DNA of 64,000 nt from JAWPMT01 sp965215825 (GTDB lineage: Bacteria > Bacteroidota > Bacteroidia > Cytophagales > Cyclobacteriaceae). The position numbers were made by a program, and so were the translations under genes. Positions 28,803-36,848 of the stretch are shown in pieces; positions within the stretch are counted from its first letter, which is position 1, and each line of letters opens with the position of its first letter. Location: contig CBDCEM010000002.1 in assembly GCA_965215825.1 (NCBI GenBank), positions 2,028,055-2,092,054 on the forward strand. The letters are read 5' to 3'. The notes beneath the pieces were generated by a model, which was given only the letters and a program-made list of their open reading frames with translations, was not told the DNA's origin and searched no databases.

Positions 28803-29024
28803 CTATCGATTATATGCCAAGGTGCTTTCTGGCTGGTTTCAGTGCTAACTTTACTGTGAATCTGCTGCTGGGAAAGGTCAGTGCGTTCTACCATCTTTGG
28901 CTCGCAGGAGTATTTATCTTTCAAACCGCAGTGCCATTTGGAACCGTTGTGAGCTTAAGCAGATTTCACTAGCTTAGTGCTATTCACCAGCTGCGGACAT
29001 ACACCCGATAGCTGGTCGTTGGCA
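28803..29024 (+). repeat. attC-like site, family B, major part (split by the IS)
   Basis: Begins CTATCGATTATATGCC and ends GGACATACACCCGATAGC, then TGGTCGTTGGC, so the arms pair as in the site at 24513. The missing left end (GCCTAAC, an exact RYYYAAC) lies on the far side of the IS1111-type element at 27250-27256, directly after the HEPN-like gene. Confidence 0.75.
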
Positions 29025-29044
29025 ATCATTACTAAAACTGCAAC

Positions 29045-30349
29045 ATGTTAGAAATCAGACCTCTTAATAATTTGTCAGTCTATTTAGATAGACTTGTAAA
29101 AGGTCGGTTATGGCTTAAGGTACTCATTGCATTGGTCATAGGTGCTGGTCTTGGGGTTTTAATAAATCCGTCTACAGGACTTGTTTCAGAGGGATTTAGC
29201 CTTTCGTTTGCCAGTTGGCTTGATTTGCCGGGCCAAATTTTTATGAGGTTAGTTCAAATGATTATGATTCCCTTAATTTTTGCATCTATTATTTCTGGAA
29301 TTATAGGCAATACATCAGACGACCTTAAAACCTTTGGGCTAAAACTGTTATTATATTTTATTTTCACTACAGTCATTGCGATCAGCATTGGTTTGTTCGT
29401 GACACTCATAATGAAACCTGGCCGATATATTTTTCAGTTAGGGGGATTTCCAAATAGCGGAGAAAAGTTAATTGAAACCGCTGAACAAACCAACATCACT
29501 GAAAACCTTCCAAATACGATTTCTAATCTCATTCCCAATAATCCACTAGAGTCTATCTTAATGGGAGAAATGCTTGGTGTAGTAATATTTACCGTAATAA
29601 TTGGAGTCGCTATTACTCAACTCAAACATGACACGGCAAGGCCTATCATTCGATTTGTTGAAGCAATTCAAAAGATTTGCATGATTGTAGTCTCATGGGC
29701 AATGATGCTCGTTCCATATGCCGTATTTGGTCTTATAGCAGCGTTGGTATCTAGGACAAGTATTGAAATATTTCTTGGTTTAGGATACTATATAATAGTT
29801 GTCATTTTGGGACTATTACTCCTATTGATATTCTATTTAATAATGGTATTTGCTCTTACACGGCAGAATCCATTCAAATTTTTAAGACTAATCCGTGAAC
29901 CACAGCTATTGGCTTTTTCTACTGCTAGTTCGGCAGCTGTTATGCCTCTATCTATGAAAACTGCAGATGAAAAATTAGGGGTATCCTCGAATATAAGTGA
30001 TTTTGTGATTCCGATTGGGGCGACGATAAATATGGATGGTACTGCTCTATTTCAATGTGTAACTACTCTGTTTATGGCACAGGCTTATGGCATTGATCTT
30101 ACTATAATTAACTTGATATTAATAACCACTACAGTGGTAGCCGCATCCATCGGAACTCCTGCCATTCCAGGAGGAGGTGTTATCATACTTGCATCGGTGC
30201 TACAGAGTGTAGGAATTCCAATAGATGGATTGATCATTATTATTGGTATAGATCGAATCTTAGGAATGTTTAGAACAGCAGTTAATGTGACTGGAGACCT
30301 GACTGCAAGTGTGATTTTTAATAAGTTTTATGGGGCTAAAAAACAATAA
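29045..30349 (+). CDS. dicarboxylate/amino acid:cation symporter (DAACS)
   Basis: A 434-residue transporter of the glutamate/dicarboxylate family. Re-entrant loop 1 has the STASSAAVMPLSMKTADEKL signature, TM7 has PIGATINMDGTALFQ (NMDG motif), loop 2 is GTPAIPGGGVIILAS, and TM8 contains GIDRILGMFRTAVNVTGD with the substrate-binding Asp and Arg region. It imports C4-dicarboxylates or glutamate/aspartate with Na+ or H+. It starts 20 bases after an attC end and is followed six bases later by a short attC-like site, so it is itself cassette cargo, large for a cassette. Confidence 0.9.
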   Translation: MLEIRPLNNLSVYLDRLVKGRLWLKVLIALVIGAGLGVLINPSTGLVSEGFSLSFASWLDLPGQIFMRLVQMIMIPLIFASIISGIIGNTSDDLKTFGLKLLLYFIFTTVIAISIGLFVTLIMKPGRYIFQLGGFPNSGEKLIETAEQTNITENLPNTISNLIPNNPLESILMGEMLGVVIFTVIIGVAITQLKHDTARPIIRFVEAIQKICMIVVSWAMMLVPYAVFGLIAALVSRTSIEIFLGLGYYIIVVILGLLLLLIFYLIMVFALTRQNPFKFLRLIREPQLLAFSTASSAAVMPLSMKTADEKLGVSSNISDFVIPIGATINMDGTALFQCVTTLFMAQAYGIDLTIINLILITTTVVAASIGTPAIPGGGVIILASVLQSVGIPIDGLIIIIGIDRILGMFRTAVNVTGDLTASVIFNKFYGAKKQ

Positions 30350-30355
30350 AACGTT

Positions 30356-30406
30356 TGCCAACAAAACCTAAACTGCATTAAAACGCAGTTTAGCCAAACG
30401 TTGACA
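30356..30406 (+). repeat. attC-like site, family E (short)
   Basis: GCCAAC, AAAACCTAAACTGC, loop ATTAAAAC, GCAGTTTAGCCAAAC, GTTGACA. Only about 50 bases long, within the classical size range. The stem-loop is shared with the repeats at 35443 and 41301. Confidence 0.75.
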
Positions 30407-30746
30407 GCAACGTGCATGAACAAAATCTTGCTAAACCCTTGTTCCATATGGAAGTAAAAAATGAAGACCTACCTAAGAATTGGAAAAAAATCAATGTTCT
30501 AACTGGTGTTGTTGCTACCTTGATCATTCCAATAACAGTAATTGTAATCGGGAATTCCTTTAGCACCGCAATTAAAGACAAAGAAATAAAATTAAAGTAT
30601 GTCGAACTTGCCATTGATATACTTAACAAGGGAGATCAAAGTAATGAACGAACTAAAAAATGGGCTATTTGGGTATTTCGGTCGGACTATGCCACCCATT
30701 TCGGTCAAATGGTGCCACATCCAGAAGAGTTACAAGGATAACATTT

Positions 30747-31484
30747 CTATTGATTTTTGAGTAGTCCTTTTCTTAAAGATTCGCCATTGAGGTCGATTCG
30801 ATGTGAGGTATTGACTAACCTATCCAAGACAGCATCAGCAATGGTTCCTTCACCAATAATATCGTACCAGGCAGAGACGGGTATTTGAGAGCAAACAATG
30901 GTGGATTGTTGATCAAAACGATCATCGATAACATCAAGTAGTATTTCCCGAGCCAGGTTGTCAAGTGCTTGTAAACCAAAATCGTCAAGGATGAGCAAGG
31001 CGGCCTTACTGAGTTTGTTGAGTTCTTTGAGATAGGTACCATCGACCTTGGCCAGTTTGAGTCTAGTAAAGAGCCGGGCAGTAATCTGGTAATAGACCCG
31101 ATGATCCATCAAGCAGGCCTGATGCCCAAGAGCCTGACTCAGATAGCTTTTACCAACTCCTGATGGCCCAGTGATGATGATGTTCTCCTTTTTGTTGATG
31201 AAGTCCAGAGAAGCGACCCTTTCAAAGGCATTTTTATTGAGACTTCTGGCATGGTGATAGTCTACTTCAGCCAGAGTAGCTTGTTGTCGCATGGCTGCGT
31301 TCTTGATCAGTCGTTCTGTCTTACGTTGTTGGCGGTCTTCCCACTCATGGTCAATGAGCATAGCCAGGTATTCGTCATTGGTCCATTGATCGTGTTGCTG
31401 GCCTTGAAGGTGTTGCTGGTGGTGATTGGCCATGGCATGTAGCCTCATCTTCTTGAGTTTTTCCAGCGTCTGATGATTGTTCAT
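30747..31484 (-). CDS. istB: IS21 helper ATPase
   Basis: A DnaA-related AAA+ ATPase of 245 residues that assembles on DNA and activates the IstA transposase. Walker A is ITGPSGVGKSYLSQALGH, Walker B is ALLILDDFGLQ, and arginine-finger-type residues follow in SQIPVSAWYDIIGE and LDRLVNTSHRI. It follows istA by 33 bases in the same operon. Full length for the family. Confidence 0.93.
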   Translation of the reverse strand: MNNHQTLEKLKKMRLHAMANHHQQHLQGQQHDQWTNDEYLAMLIDHEWEDRQQRKTERLIKNAAMRQQATLAEVDYHHARSLNKNAFERVASLDFINKKENIIITGPSGVGKSYLSQALGHQACLMDHRVYYQITARLFTRLKLAKVDGTYLKELNKLSKAALLILDDFGLQALDNLAREILLDVIDDRFDQQSTIVCSQIPVSAWYDIIGEGTIADAVLDRLVNTSHRIDLNGESLRKGLLKNQ

Positions 31485-31517
31485 GATAACAAAATGGGTT
31501 TAAAATGATAGATGTGA

Positions 31518-33068
31518 TTATTGATAAGAGGATGCTCCTCGTATGTTCTCATGTTCAGGAATATGTGATTGATCACTTTGAGAGAATAGATCGAACTGAT
31601 CGTCTTCCAGTCCATTTTTGAGCATATTCCGTACTACCTGATAACTGTGGGACTGACACTCCAGCGCCCTTTGACAGGCTTTATCAAGCCGTTCAGAACC
31701 GTAGCTTTTGGCCAGCTGTATAATGCCCATGGCTCTTTTGTAGTTGACTTCCGGATACTGTTGATCAGCCAGTAACCCTTTGATGAAAGAAGTCACATAT
31801 TGACCATGTTTATCAGCCAGTCGCTCGAAGTAATCCGGGCTCCACTGGCTATAAGCCTGATGGGCACTGCTCAAGTGGTCTTTTTGCGTGATGTAGCTGC
31901 CTCTAGCCTTGCTTCGTCCGTGGATGGCAATACGTTCATGATTATAGTAGATCTCAACCACTGAGCTGGTGTAGTGGATCTGGGTCCGTTTACCAATAAA
32001 CCGATAAGGCACACTATAGTAGTTCTTATCAGGAGAGAAGTAGACATAGCCCATCTTCTGCACTTTGGCCCTACGGTACTCTTTGAGTTGATAAGGCGTA
32101 GTTGGAAGTGGCTTTAGACAACTGCGCTCAATAGATTGGAACAACTCTTTACGACTGGATTCTTTACGCTGAAAGAGCAAGTCATTGTAGCGATCCAACA
32201 ATAGTCGTATAGTCCGATTGAGGTCTTCCAGAGAGAAAAAAGTCATCTCTCGTAATGGATAGTAGATCCGCTGATAGGCCAGATTTACAGCGTTTTCAAC
32301 TAGGGCTTTATCCTGCGGAGAATATGTACGAGTAGGGTTGATCACACAATCGTGATGGAGTGCAAACTCTTTCAATGTCCGATTGATCTGAGCTTCATAT
32401 TTACTGGCTCTTTGGACAGCTGACTTCAGATTATCACAAACAATAGCCAAAGGGACGCCTCCGTAGAACTTCAGGGCATTGCCCATGCATTTGATCAGAT
32501 CCTCACGTTTTTGACTGTAACAGGCTTCTACATACGTGTACTGGCTATTGGGAAGGATAGAAACAAATACTTCAACCTCAATCTGTTCTCCAGTTGACTT
32601 ATCAACGATATGGAGCTTCTTACCCGCAAAATCTATGAATATCTCATGGCCGGGCGCATGATCCAGTTTCATCGATCCTTTTTCTTTGGGATACTTCCTG
32701 CGATAATGCTCCATGAACTGAGTATAGCTGTAAGCCTTTTCATGGGATGCCTGATACTCCTGGTAGTGATGCTGGAAGGTAAATCCAGGGTGATGACGAG
32801 TCTGGCGCATTTGATCAAAAAAGACCATCAACGACCCATATCGCTCGTTTTCAATTGTGGTCAAAGAGGGAAATTGCTCCTGTAAAGTCCCATTATCCAG
32901 TTCCGCAAGCTCTGATAAAGGCTTATCTGTAGCCTTTAAAAGCTGAATGTAACGATTGATTGTGTTGCGACTAATGCCGAGGGTAGTTCCAATCCGGCGA
33001 TTGCTCAAGCCATCTAGGTGTAGTCTAATGATCTGTTTAATATCCATCGGGTCAAGGGTGTAGGCCAT
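31518..33068 (-). CDS. istA: IS21 transposase
   Basis: DDE-type transposase of 516 residues. An N-terminal helix-turn-helix (GLSNRRIGTTLGISRNTINR) should bind the end repeats. The rve-type catalytic core has Asp in HEIFIDFAGKKLH, Asp in IVCDNLKSAV and Glu in PQDKALVENAVN. A C-terminal SH3-like domain follows (YFSPDKNYYSVPYRFIGK). Full length and intact. Confidence 0.93.
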   Translation of the reverse strand: MAYTLDPMDIKQIIRLHLDGLSNRRIGTTLGISRNTINRYIQLLKATDKPLSELAELDNGTLQEQFPSLTTIENERYGSLMVFFDQMRQTRHHPGFTFQHHYQEYQASHEKAYSYTQFMEHYRRKYPKEKGSMKLDHAPGHEIFIDFAGKKLHIVDKSTGEQIEVEVFVSILPNSQYTYVEACYSQKREDLIKCMGNALKFYGGVPLAIVCDNLKSAVQRASKYEAQINRTLKEFALHHDCVINPTRTYSPQDKALVENAVNLAYQRIYYPLREMTFFSLEDLNRTIRLLLDRYNDLLFQRKESSRKELFQSIERSCLKPLPTTPYQLKEYRRAKVQKMGYVYFSPDKNYYSVPYRFIGKRTQIHYTSSVVEIYYNHERIAIHGRSKARGSYITQKDHLSSAHQAYSQWSPDYFERLADKHGQYVTSFIKGLLADQQYPEVNYKRAMGIIQLAKSYGSERLDKACQRALECQSHSYQVVRNMLKNGLEDDQFDLFSQSDQSHIPEHENIRGASSYQ

Positions 33069-33128
33069 CTCGCTTTTCTCCGCGAGATTGCAGCTTTCTT
33101 AAACCTTCTGGATGGGATTAGTCAAAAA

Positions 33129-33352
33129 GTGGCACAAATCGAACCGTCATAGCGGCACAGTTTGGCCGGAACAGGTGGCACAGTTAGAACCGTAATACAT
33201 GGTATCAGAACAGTACTTGACCCATTTTACTGGCACAAATCGAACCGTACTTCCTAGGCTGGTAACGAATCTCCTTTAGGCCAGTTTAGTGGCACAGTTT
33301 GACCGAAATCACTGGCACCCTCTAACCGAAACAGGTGGCACAAATCAAACCG
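33129..33352. repeat. IS21 terminal transposase-binding repeats
   Basis: Seven imperfect direct copies of an 18-20 base motif, consensus GTGGCACAAATYGAACCG, lie between the istA start and the IS end (near 33129, 33152, 33175, 33230, 33289, 33313 and 33335). Two inverted copies are at 30675-30720. IS21 elements use such arrays as IstA binding sites. Confidence 0.8.
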
Positions 33353-33856
33353 AAATAGCCACTATTGAGACAATCAATAAATACTCTGAAATAAAGCTCG
33401 ATTCTGCAACTAAAAAGGAACTTCTTAACACGGAATTATTTCCAAACTTATCAAGTCTTGAGCTAACTGAACTTGGTTGGTTGCAAGCTAAGAAGGGCAA
33501 TTACGACGAGGCAATTTCTTTTTACGATTTTGCCCTAAAGAGGAGACCAGAACATTCAAGAACATTACAATTAAAAGGGTACTCTCTTCAAGCAGTTGCG
33601 ACTGAAAAAAGTAATTTTAAATTACTTGATGATGCGTTAGATGTAGTAACCAAATCAATTGAAATTGATAATTATAGATGGGCTTATTATACTGCCGCAT
33701 TGGTATACTGGAAACAAGGGAAAAAGAAAGAGGCAGGAGAACATATTATTCATTTCTGGAAAGTGTCAAATAGTAATAGTCGTAACTATTTACTTGGAGA
33801 TGACGAAATGAAGCAAATAGTTGAATACCCCTCGATTAAGAATCAACTACAGTAAA

Positions 33857-33930
33857 GCTCTGGACATATGCCATGAACGAATGAATTTTCATCATTCAGC
33901 ATATTTTCGTGGTGATGAGGCATTAGCTCG
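33857..33930 (+). repeat. truncated attC-like site, family A
   Basis: GCTCTGGACATATGCCATGA, then ACGAATGAATTTTCATC, matches the left part of the family A sites at 23656 and 25626, but the right arm is missing; the antisense GNAT module begins where it should continue. Confidence 0.5.
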
Positions 33931-33941
33931 TATTGATGGTA

Positions 33942-34439
33942 CTAAAATAGCTTTGATACAGTTTTCATAGTTATAAACATCTTGCCACTTGTTGGGAGAT
34001 GAATAAAACCATAGTTAGAATAGAATCTAACTGCTTTCTCATCAATTGGGTCTACAACAACTGCCATTGAAGCAACTGTTTTAGTGGTATCATAACTTCT
34101 TTTAAGAGCATCTAGCAACAACAACTCGCCTATTCCTTCACCTTTATTGTTGACATTCCTAGCTAATCTTCCTAACAAAGTAACTGGTAAGTTTTCATAT
34201 GATGAAGGTAGAATCTTTATTACCTCAACAGGCAGCTCATCTCTATTGATGCTTGAACTTGACAAGGTATAATAACCTTTTACAATATTTGATTCATCCG
34301 AAAGAATGAAGCACACTGACAACTTTCGTTTGATGTCTTGTCCTGCTTGCTTATGTAGATAACCGTCTAATAATTGGTTTCCGCAAGAAAATTTAGCTTT
34401 ATTGTGAGATTTAGATAATGCTTGAGTTAAGTAACTCAT
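33942..34439 (-). CDS. GNAT toxin (TacT/AtaT-like)
   Basis: A 165-residue acetyltransferase of the toxin type that acetylates aminoacyl-tRNA. Landmarks: FSCGNQLLDGYLHKQAGQD, GYYTLSSSSI, LPVTLLGRLARN, the CoA-binding NNKGEGIGELLLLDAL, and FYSNYGFIHLP with the conserved Tyr region. Its start overlaps the stop of the upstream antitoxin gene by four bases. It reads against the direction of the cassettes. Confidence 0.88.
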   Translation of the reverse strand: MSYLTQALSKSHNKAKFSCGNQLLDGYLHKQAGQDIKRKLSVCFILSDESNIVKGYYTLSSSSINRDELPVEVIKILPSSYENLPVTLLGRLARNVNNKGEGIGELLLLDALKRSYDTTKTVASMAVVVDPIDEKAVRFYSNYGFIHLPTSGKMFITMKTVSKLF

Positions 34440-34714
34440 TTATTATTTAACTCATCATTGTATTTCCTAGCTGCAGTTGTTAACGCCTGATTAGGTTCTG
34501 ACTCACCTAGTAGAGCATTAAAAAAAACTTCTCTATCTTTTTCAGATGACAAAACTCTATTATGCTCGTCCATAATTTGCTTTGCCTTGTCCTGAACAGA
34601 ATAAATAACAAATTCAGTAAGAGTTCGATAACCTCCAAGCACAGCTGCTCTCTCAAAAAATTCCTTTTGTTGCTTAGGTAGTCTGGTATCGAATCTTGCC
34701 TCTAAAGTTTTCAT
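34436..34714 (-). CDS. DUF1778 antitoxin (TacA/AtaR-like)
   Basis: A 92-residue protein with an N-terminal ribbon-helix-helix (RFDTRLPKQQKEFFERAA, then GYRTLTEFVIYSVQDKAK) and a C-terminal tail that would wrap the GNAT toxin. It is the first gene of the pair and probably represses the operon at the repeats just upstream. Confidence 0.88.
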   Translation of the reverse strand: MKTLEARFDTRLPKQQKEFFERAAVLGGYRTLTEFVIYSVQDKAKQIMDEHNRVLSSEKDREVFFNALLGESEPNQALTTAARKYNDELNNK

Positions 34715-34733
34715 AATCTCAAATTTGCATCCA

Positions 34734-34786
34734 CAAACGTACGTATATTAACCGTACTAAACAATATGTACGTGTCTTAACCGTAC
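34734..34786 (-). promoter_or_regulatory. toxin-antitoxin promoter with duplicated operator
   Basis: On the minus strand TACGTTTG (34734-34741) fits the Bacteroidota -7 box TAnnTTTG, with a TTG about 20 bases upstream. Two near-identical 19-bp repeats, GTACGTATATTAACCGTAC and GTACGTGTCTTAACCGTAC, start 29 bases apart (34739 and 34768) and cover the promoter. They are likely binding sites for the ribbon-helix-helix antitoxin. Confidence 0.7.
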
Positions 34787-34814
34787 AGAGTTTGTGGAAC
34801 TCTGAAATGATCTA

Positions 34815-34948
34815 AAACAAGGAGCTAAGCTCCATGGACTAAAGTGGGTACCAGCCTGCGGCTGGCAGGTTTGCAAATGCCTGGGGCAGGTCGTACTTTT
34901 ATCTGAACTTGAACCAACAAGCCAACGGAACCTGGTTGGAGAGTTGTA
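34815..34948 (+). repeat. degenerate attC-like site
   Basis: The left end AACAAGGAGCTAAGCTCC resembles the site at 44756, and the interior GCTGGCAGGTTTGCAAA, then TACTTTTATCTGAA, resembles the site at 40032. The right arm is poorly conserved (TTGGAGAGTTG). Confidence 0.45.
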
Positions 34949-34968
34949 AATAATATAAAAAAGGTATC

Positions 34969-35433
34969 ATGAGAAATCTACTACTCTTATTCTTGAGCTT
35001 TGCTTTTCTAATATCCTGCACCGGTAATGGTGAAAGACAAAATGAAAAAGAGTCAATTTCCAAAGCCAAAGAGTCAACAGATTCAGTTAAGGTAATATCA
35101 GAACCTGAACCCGAAACTGAACCTGGAAATGAATCTTTTACCCTGAAAGCTAAGTTCATCAATTTTAGATTGGGTGATGCAGAACATTATGGATTTGAAG
35201 ATGAATCGGGTAAATATTGGAACTTCGCAGGCTGCAGAGATGAGACGCATTATTTTGCAGAAGAACTAGATGATAACGAAGTAGATGAAAGTAATCAGGG
35301 TTGGGGCCCAAATACAGAACTTCAGGGGAAATGGTTTCAATTAACCATTGTTAAGGAAGAACAACCCCAGTACATTGACGGCCCAATGGTAACGGTAGAT
35401 ATTATTCAAGAAGCAACTCTGATTAAAGAATAA
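34969..35433 (+). CDS. cassette lipoprotein, unknown
   Basis: A 154-residue lipoprotein with signal MRNLLLLFLSFAFLISC (Cys17 lipobox). A Ser/Glu/Pro-rich linker (about residues 22-55) precedes a small domain, FTLKAKFINFRLGDAEHYGF through GKWFQLTIVKEEQ, of OB-fold-like beta pattern. No family recognised. It lies just after a degenerate attC-like site and runs into the 156-bp repeat. Confidence 0.65.
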   Translation: MRNLLLLFLSFAFLISCTGNGERQNEKESISKAKESTDSVKVISEPEPETEPGNESFTLKAKFINFRLGDAEHYGFEDESGKYWNFAGCRDETHYFAEELDDNEVDESNQGWGPNTELQGKWFQLTIVKEEQPQYIDGPMVTVDIIQEATLIKE

Positions 35434-35442
35434 TACTATTCA

Positions 35443-35598
35443 CAGCAATACTTAAACTGCATCAAAACGCAGTTTAATCGTAATGGCCAACAGACAGACA
35501 CAGCGCCATATCAAGGCTTTCCGGGCAATTGTGGTAACCTTTCCCAATCATGCTGGTCTTTAAGTATAAAAATGAGAGCAACCTTCCTTCTTCTTGTC
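35443..35598 (+). repeat. 156-bp direct repeat, copy 1, with attC-like stem
   Basis: Identical, as far as I can read, to 41301-41456. It begins with an attC-like stem-loop (CTTAAACTGC, ATCAAAAC, GCAGTTTAATCG) of family E and ends nine codons into a gene (MRATFLLLV). Here the gene is lost after those codons. Confidence 0.85.
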
Positions 35599-35877
35599 AC
35601 AATGAATATTTCACCGACCCTGATGGCAGTTGGATGGTTGTTTGGGATTGTTCAAACCCCGAAACCGGTGCCATGTCCATGGGAACTGATTATTGAAAGT
35701 AAAAATTCACTTTCTGAATCCATCAATGTGGTTTTAAAGAGATTAAAAATGTCAAAAGCTCTTTCTAACCGTTTAAGAGCTGATCTTGAAACTTACACAA
35801 GTTTCAAATTAGCCCATAACGAGACCATCACGCATGAATTAACCGGGCTATTTGCAACGGCTACTGCTATCCGATAA
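35572..35877 (+). pseudogene. chimeric open frame: duplicated signal start fused to debris
   Basis: The first nine codons (MRATFLLLV) are the duplicated start of the hydrolase gene at 41430. The rest of the 101-codon frame looks noncoding. In a different frame, 35597-35695 reads HNEYFTDPDGSWMVVWDC, then NPETGAMSMGTDY and stop, which looks like the true C-terminus of another lost protein. I interpret the region as a recombination scar and not a working gene. Confidence 0.55.
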
Positions 35878-35910
35878 TTATAGATATTCAAAAGTCTACG
35901 CGACCTAGTC

Positions 35911-35939
35911 AAGCTTACGGATGAAGTTGGAAGTTAGGG
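35911..35939 (+). repeat. attC-like right arm
   Basis: AAGCTTACGGATGAAGTTGG, then AAGTTAGGG, matches the right arm of the site at 40156-40184, with a GTTAG end. A left arm is not convincingly seen in the debris upstream. Confidence 0.5.
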
Positions 35940-36008
35940 TTCCATTAGAATAGACAGGTTGCAACCCTTACACATTATTTAGCATCTACCTTTAAAGAAA
36001 GGGGAATA

Positions 36009-36731
36009 ATGAATCGCCAAATTCAAAAAACAGCCTTAATCTCGGGAATTGGAATTTTCCTTATGGTGCTAACAGTACCAGTAGCTGAATTCGTTATTTT
36101 CCCTGAACTATTGGATTATGCGAATGCAGAGATCACGTTCAAAAACATTCAGGAAAACCGTTACTTATTTACCACTGGGATATTCCTGCACGTAATCACC
36201 TTAATTTGTGATGTGGTAGTCGCATGGGCTTTATACGTGTTTCTTAGGCCTGTGAATAGAGACTTTTCACTACTAGTTGCCTTTTTTAGAATTGTTTTTG
36301 CAATTATTACCTTATCCGCTCTATTAAATCTTGTAGGGGTACTGAATCTAATCCAAAATGCAGAGTACCTAACGTCATTTGACCAATCACTTTATTCCAA
36401 GGTTTTTCTCTCAATTAAAAACTTCAATCTTCAATGGAGTTTTGCCTTTGTCTTTTTCGGAATTTACCTGATTATGCTTGGAGTTTTGGTTTATCAAGCC
36501 ACTTACGTTCCCAAAATTTTTGGATTTCTTTTAATCGTTGCCGGGGCTGGCTATTTAATTGACACTTTAAGGTCTTTCTTTTTTCCTTCGATTAAAATGG
36601 ACTACTTGATGATTACTTTTTTTGGTGAGTTAATATTTATGTTTTGGCTCCTCATTAAGGGTTGGAGAGTGAAGGTCTTTGAGAGTAATCCTAACCAAGA
36701 AGAGGAATGTAACAAAAACCATCATCCATAA
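36009..36731 (+). CDS. DUF4386 membrane protein
   Basis: A 240-residue protein with six or seven membrane helices matching DUF4386: SGIGIFLMVLTVPVAEFVIF, HVITLICDVVVAWALYVFL, LVAFFRIVFAIITLSALLNL, FGIYLIMLGVLVYQA, FGFLLIVAGAGYLIDTLRSF. Function unknown. Unusually for this genome it has a clear Shine-Dalgarno (AAAGGGG) six bases before the ATG. It lies between attC-like half-sites and is probably cassette cargo. Confidence 0.8.
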   Translation: MNRQIQKTALISGIGIFLMVLTVPVAEFVIFPELLDYANAEITFKNIQENRYLFTTGIFLHVITLICDVVVAWALYVFLRPVNRDFSLLVAFFRIVFAIITLSALLNLVGVLNLIQNAEYLTSFDQSLYSKVFLSIKNFNLQWSFAFVFFGIYLIMLGVLVYQATYVPKIFGFLLIVAGAGYLIDTLRSFFFPSIKMDYLMITFFGELIFMFWLLIKGWRVKVFESNPNQEEECNKNHHP

Positions 36732-36811
36732 GCTTACCTCACTGCTGAACTAAGCATTTTAATGATTCTTTCAATGCTGATCTGGTATTGGGTATGGGGC
36801 TGGACGTTCGG
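36708..36811 (+). repeat. degenerate attC-like site
   Basis: The left end TGTAACAAAAACCATCATCC, then ATAAGC, overlaps the end of the DUF4386 gene and resembles the left arm at 40032. The right end GCTGGACGTTCGG is similar to the expected end but breaks GTTRRRY. Confidence 0.4.
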
Positions 36812-36848
36812 AAGAACTTTTCGACATAAAAACGGGACTTGACCGAAC

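Larger units (their letters stand above)
30670..33361 (-). mobile_element. IS21 family insertion sequence, 2692 bp
   Basis: Encodes istA and istB on the minus strand. Its ends are TGGGTATTTCGGT and, reversed, TGGCTATTTCGGT, beginning TG and ending CA as is usual for IS21. It is flanked by 5-bp direct repeats CTATT (30665-30669 and 33362-33366). Multiple internal copies of a GGCACA..ACCG motif lie at both ends. Both genes are intact, so it could be active. Confidence 0.92.
30412..33855 (+). pseudogene. TPR membrane protein gene split by an IS21 element
   Basis: The 5' part (to 30669) encodes a membrane helix (VVATLIIPITVIVIGNSF) and KDKEIKLKYVELAIDILNKG. The 3' part (from 33367) encodes tetratricopeptide-like repeats (LGWLQAKKGNYDEAISFYDF, GYSLQAVATEKSN, WAYYTAALVYWKQGKKKEA). 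Deleting the IS and one copy of CTATT joins ...KKWAI to ETINKYSEIKL in frame, a protein of about 248 residues. The gene starts directly after an attC end (GTG at 30412, or ATG at 30448) and is followed by a truncated attC-like site. Neither half is likely to be functional. Confidence 0.8.

Noticed and set aside
33129..33352. Possible CRISPR array from regularly recurring GTGGCAC motifs
   Set aside because: Spacing is irregular, spacers are short or absent, no cas genes are present, and the copies sit at the ends of an IS21 element, where such repeats are expected.
33289..33366. Start of the downstream TPR frame at 33289
   Set aside because: The first 26 codons are IS21 end sequence (GTGGCAC repeats); the real gene begins upstream of the IS.
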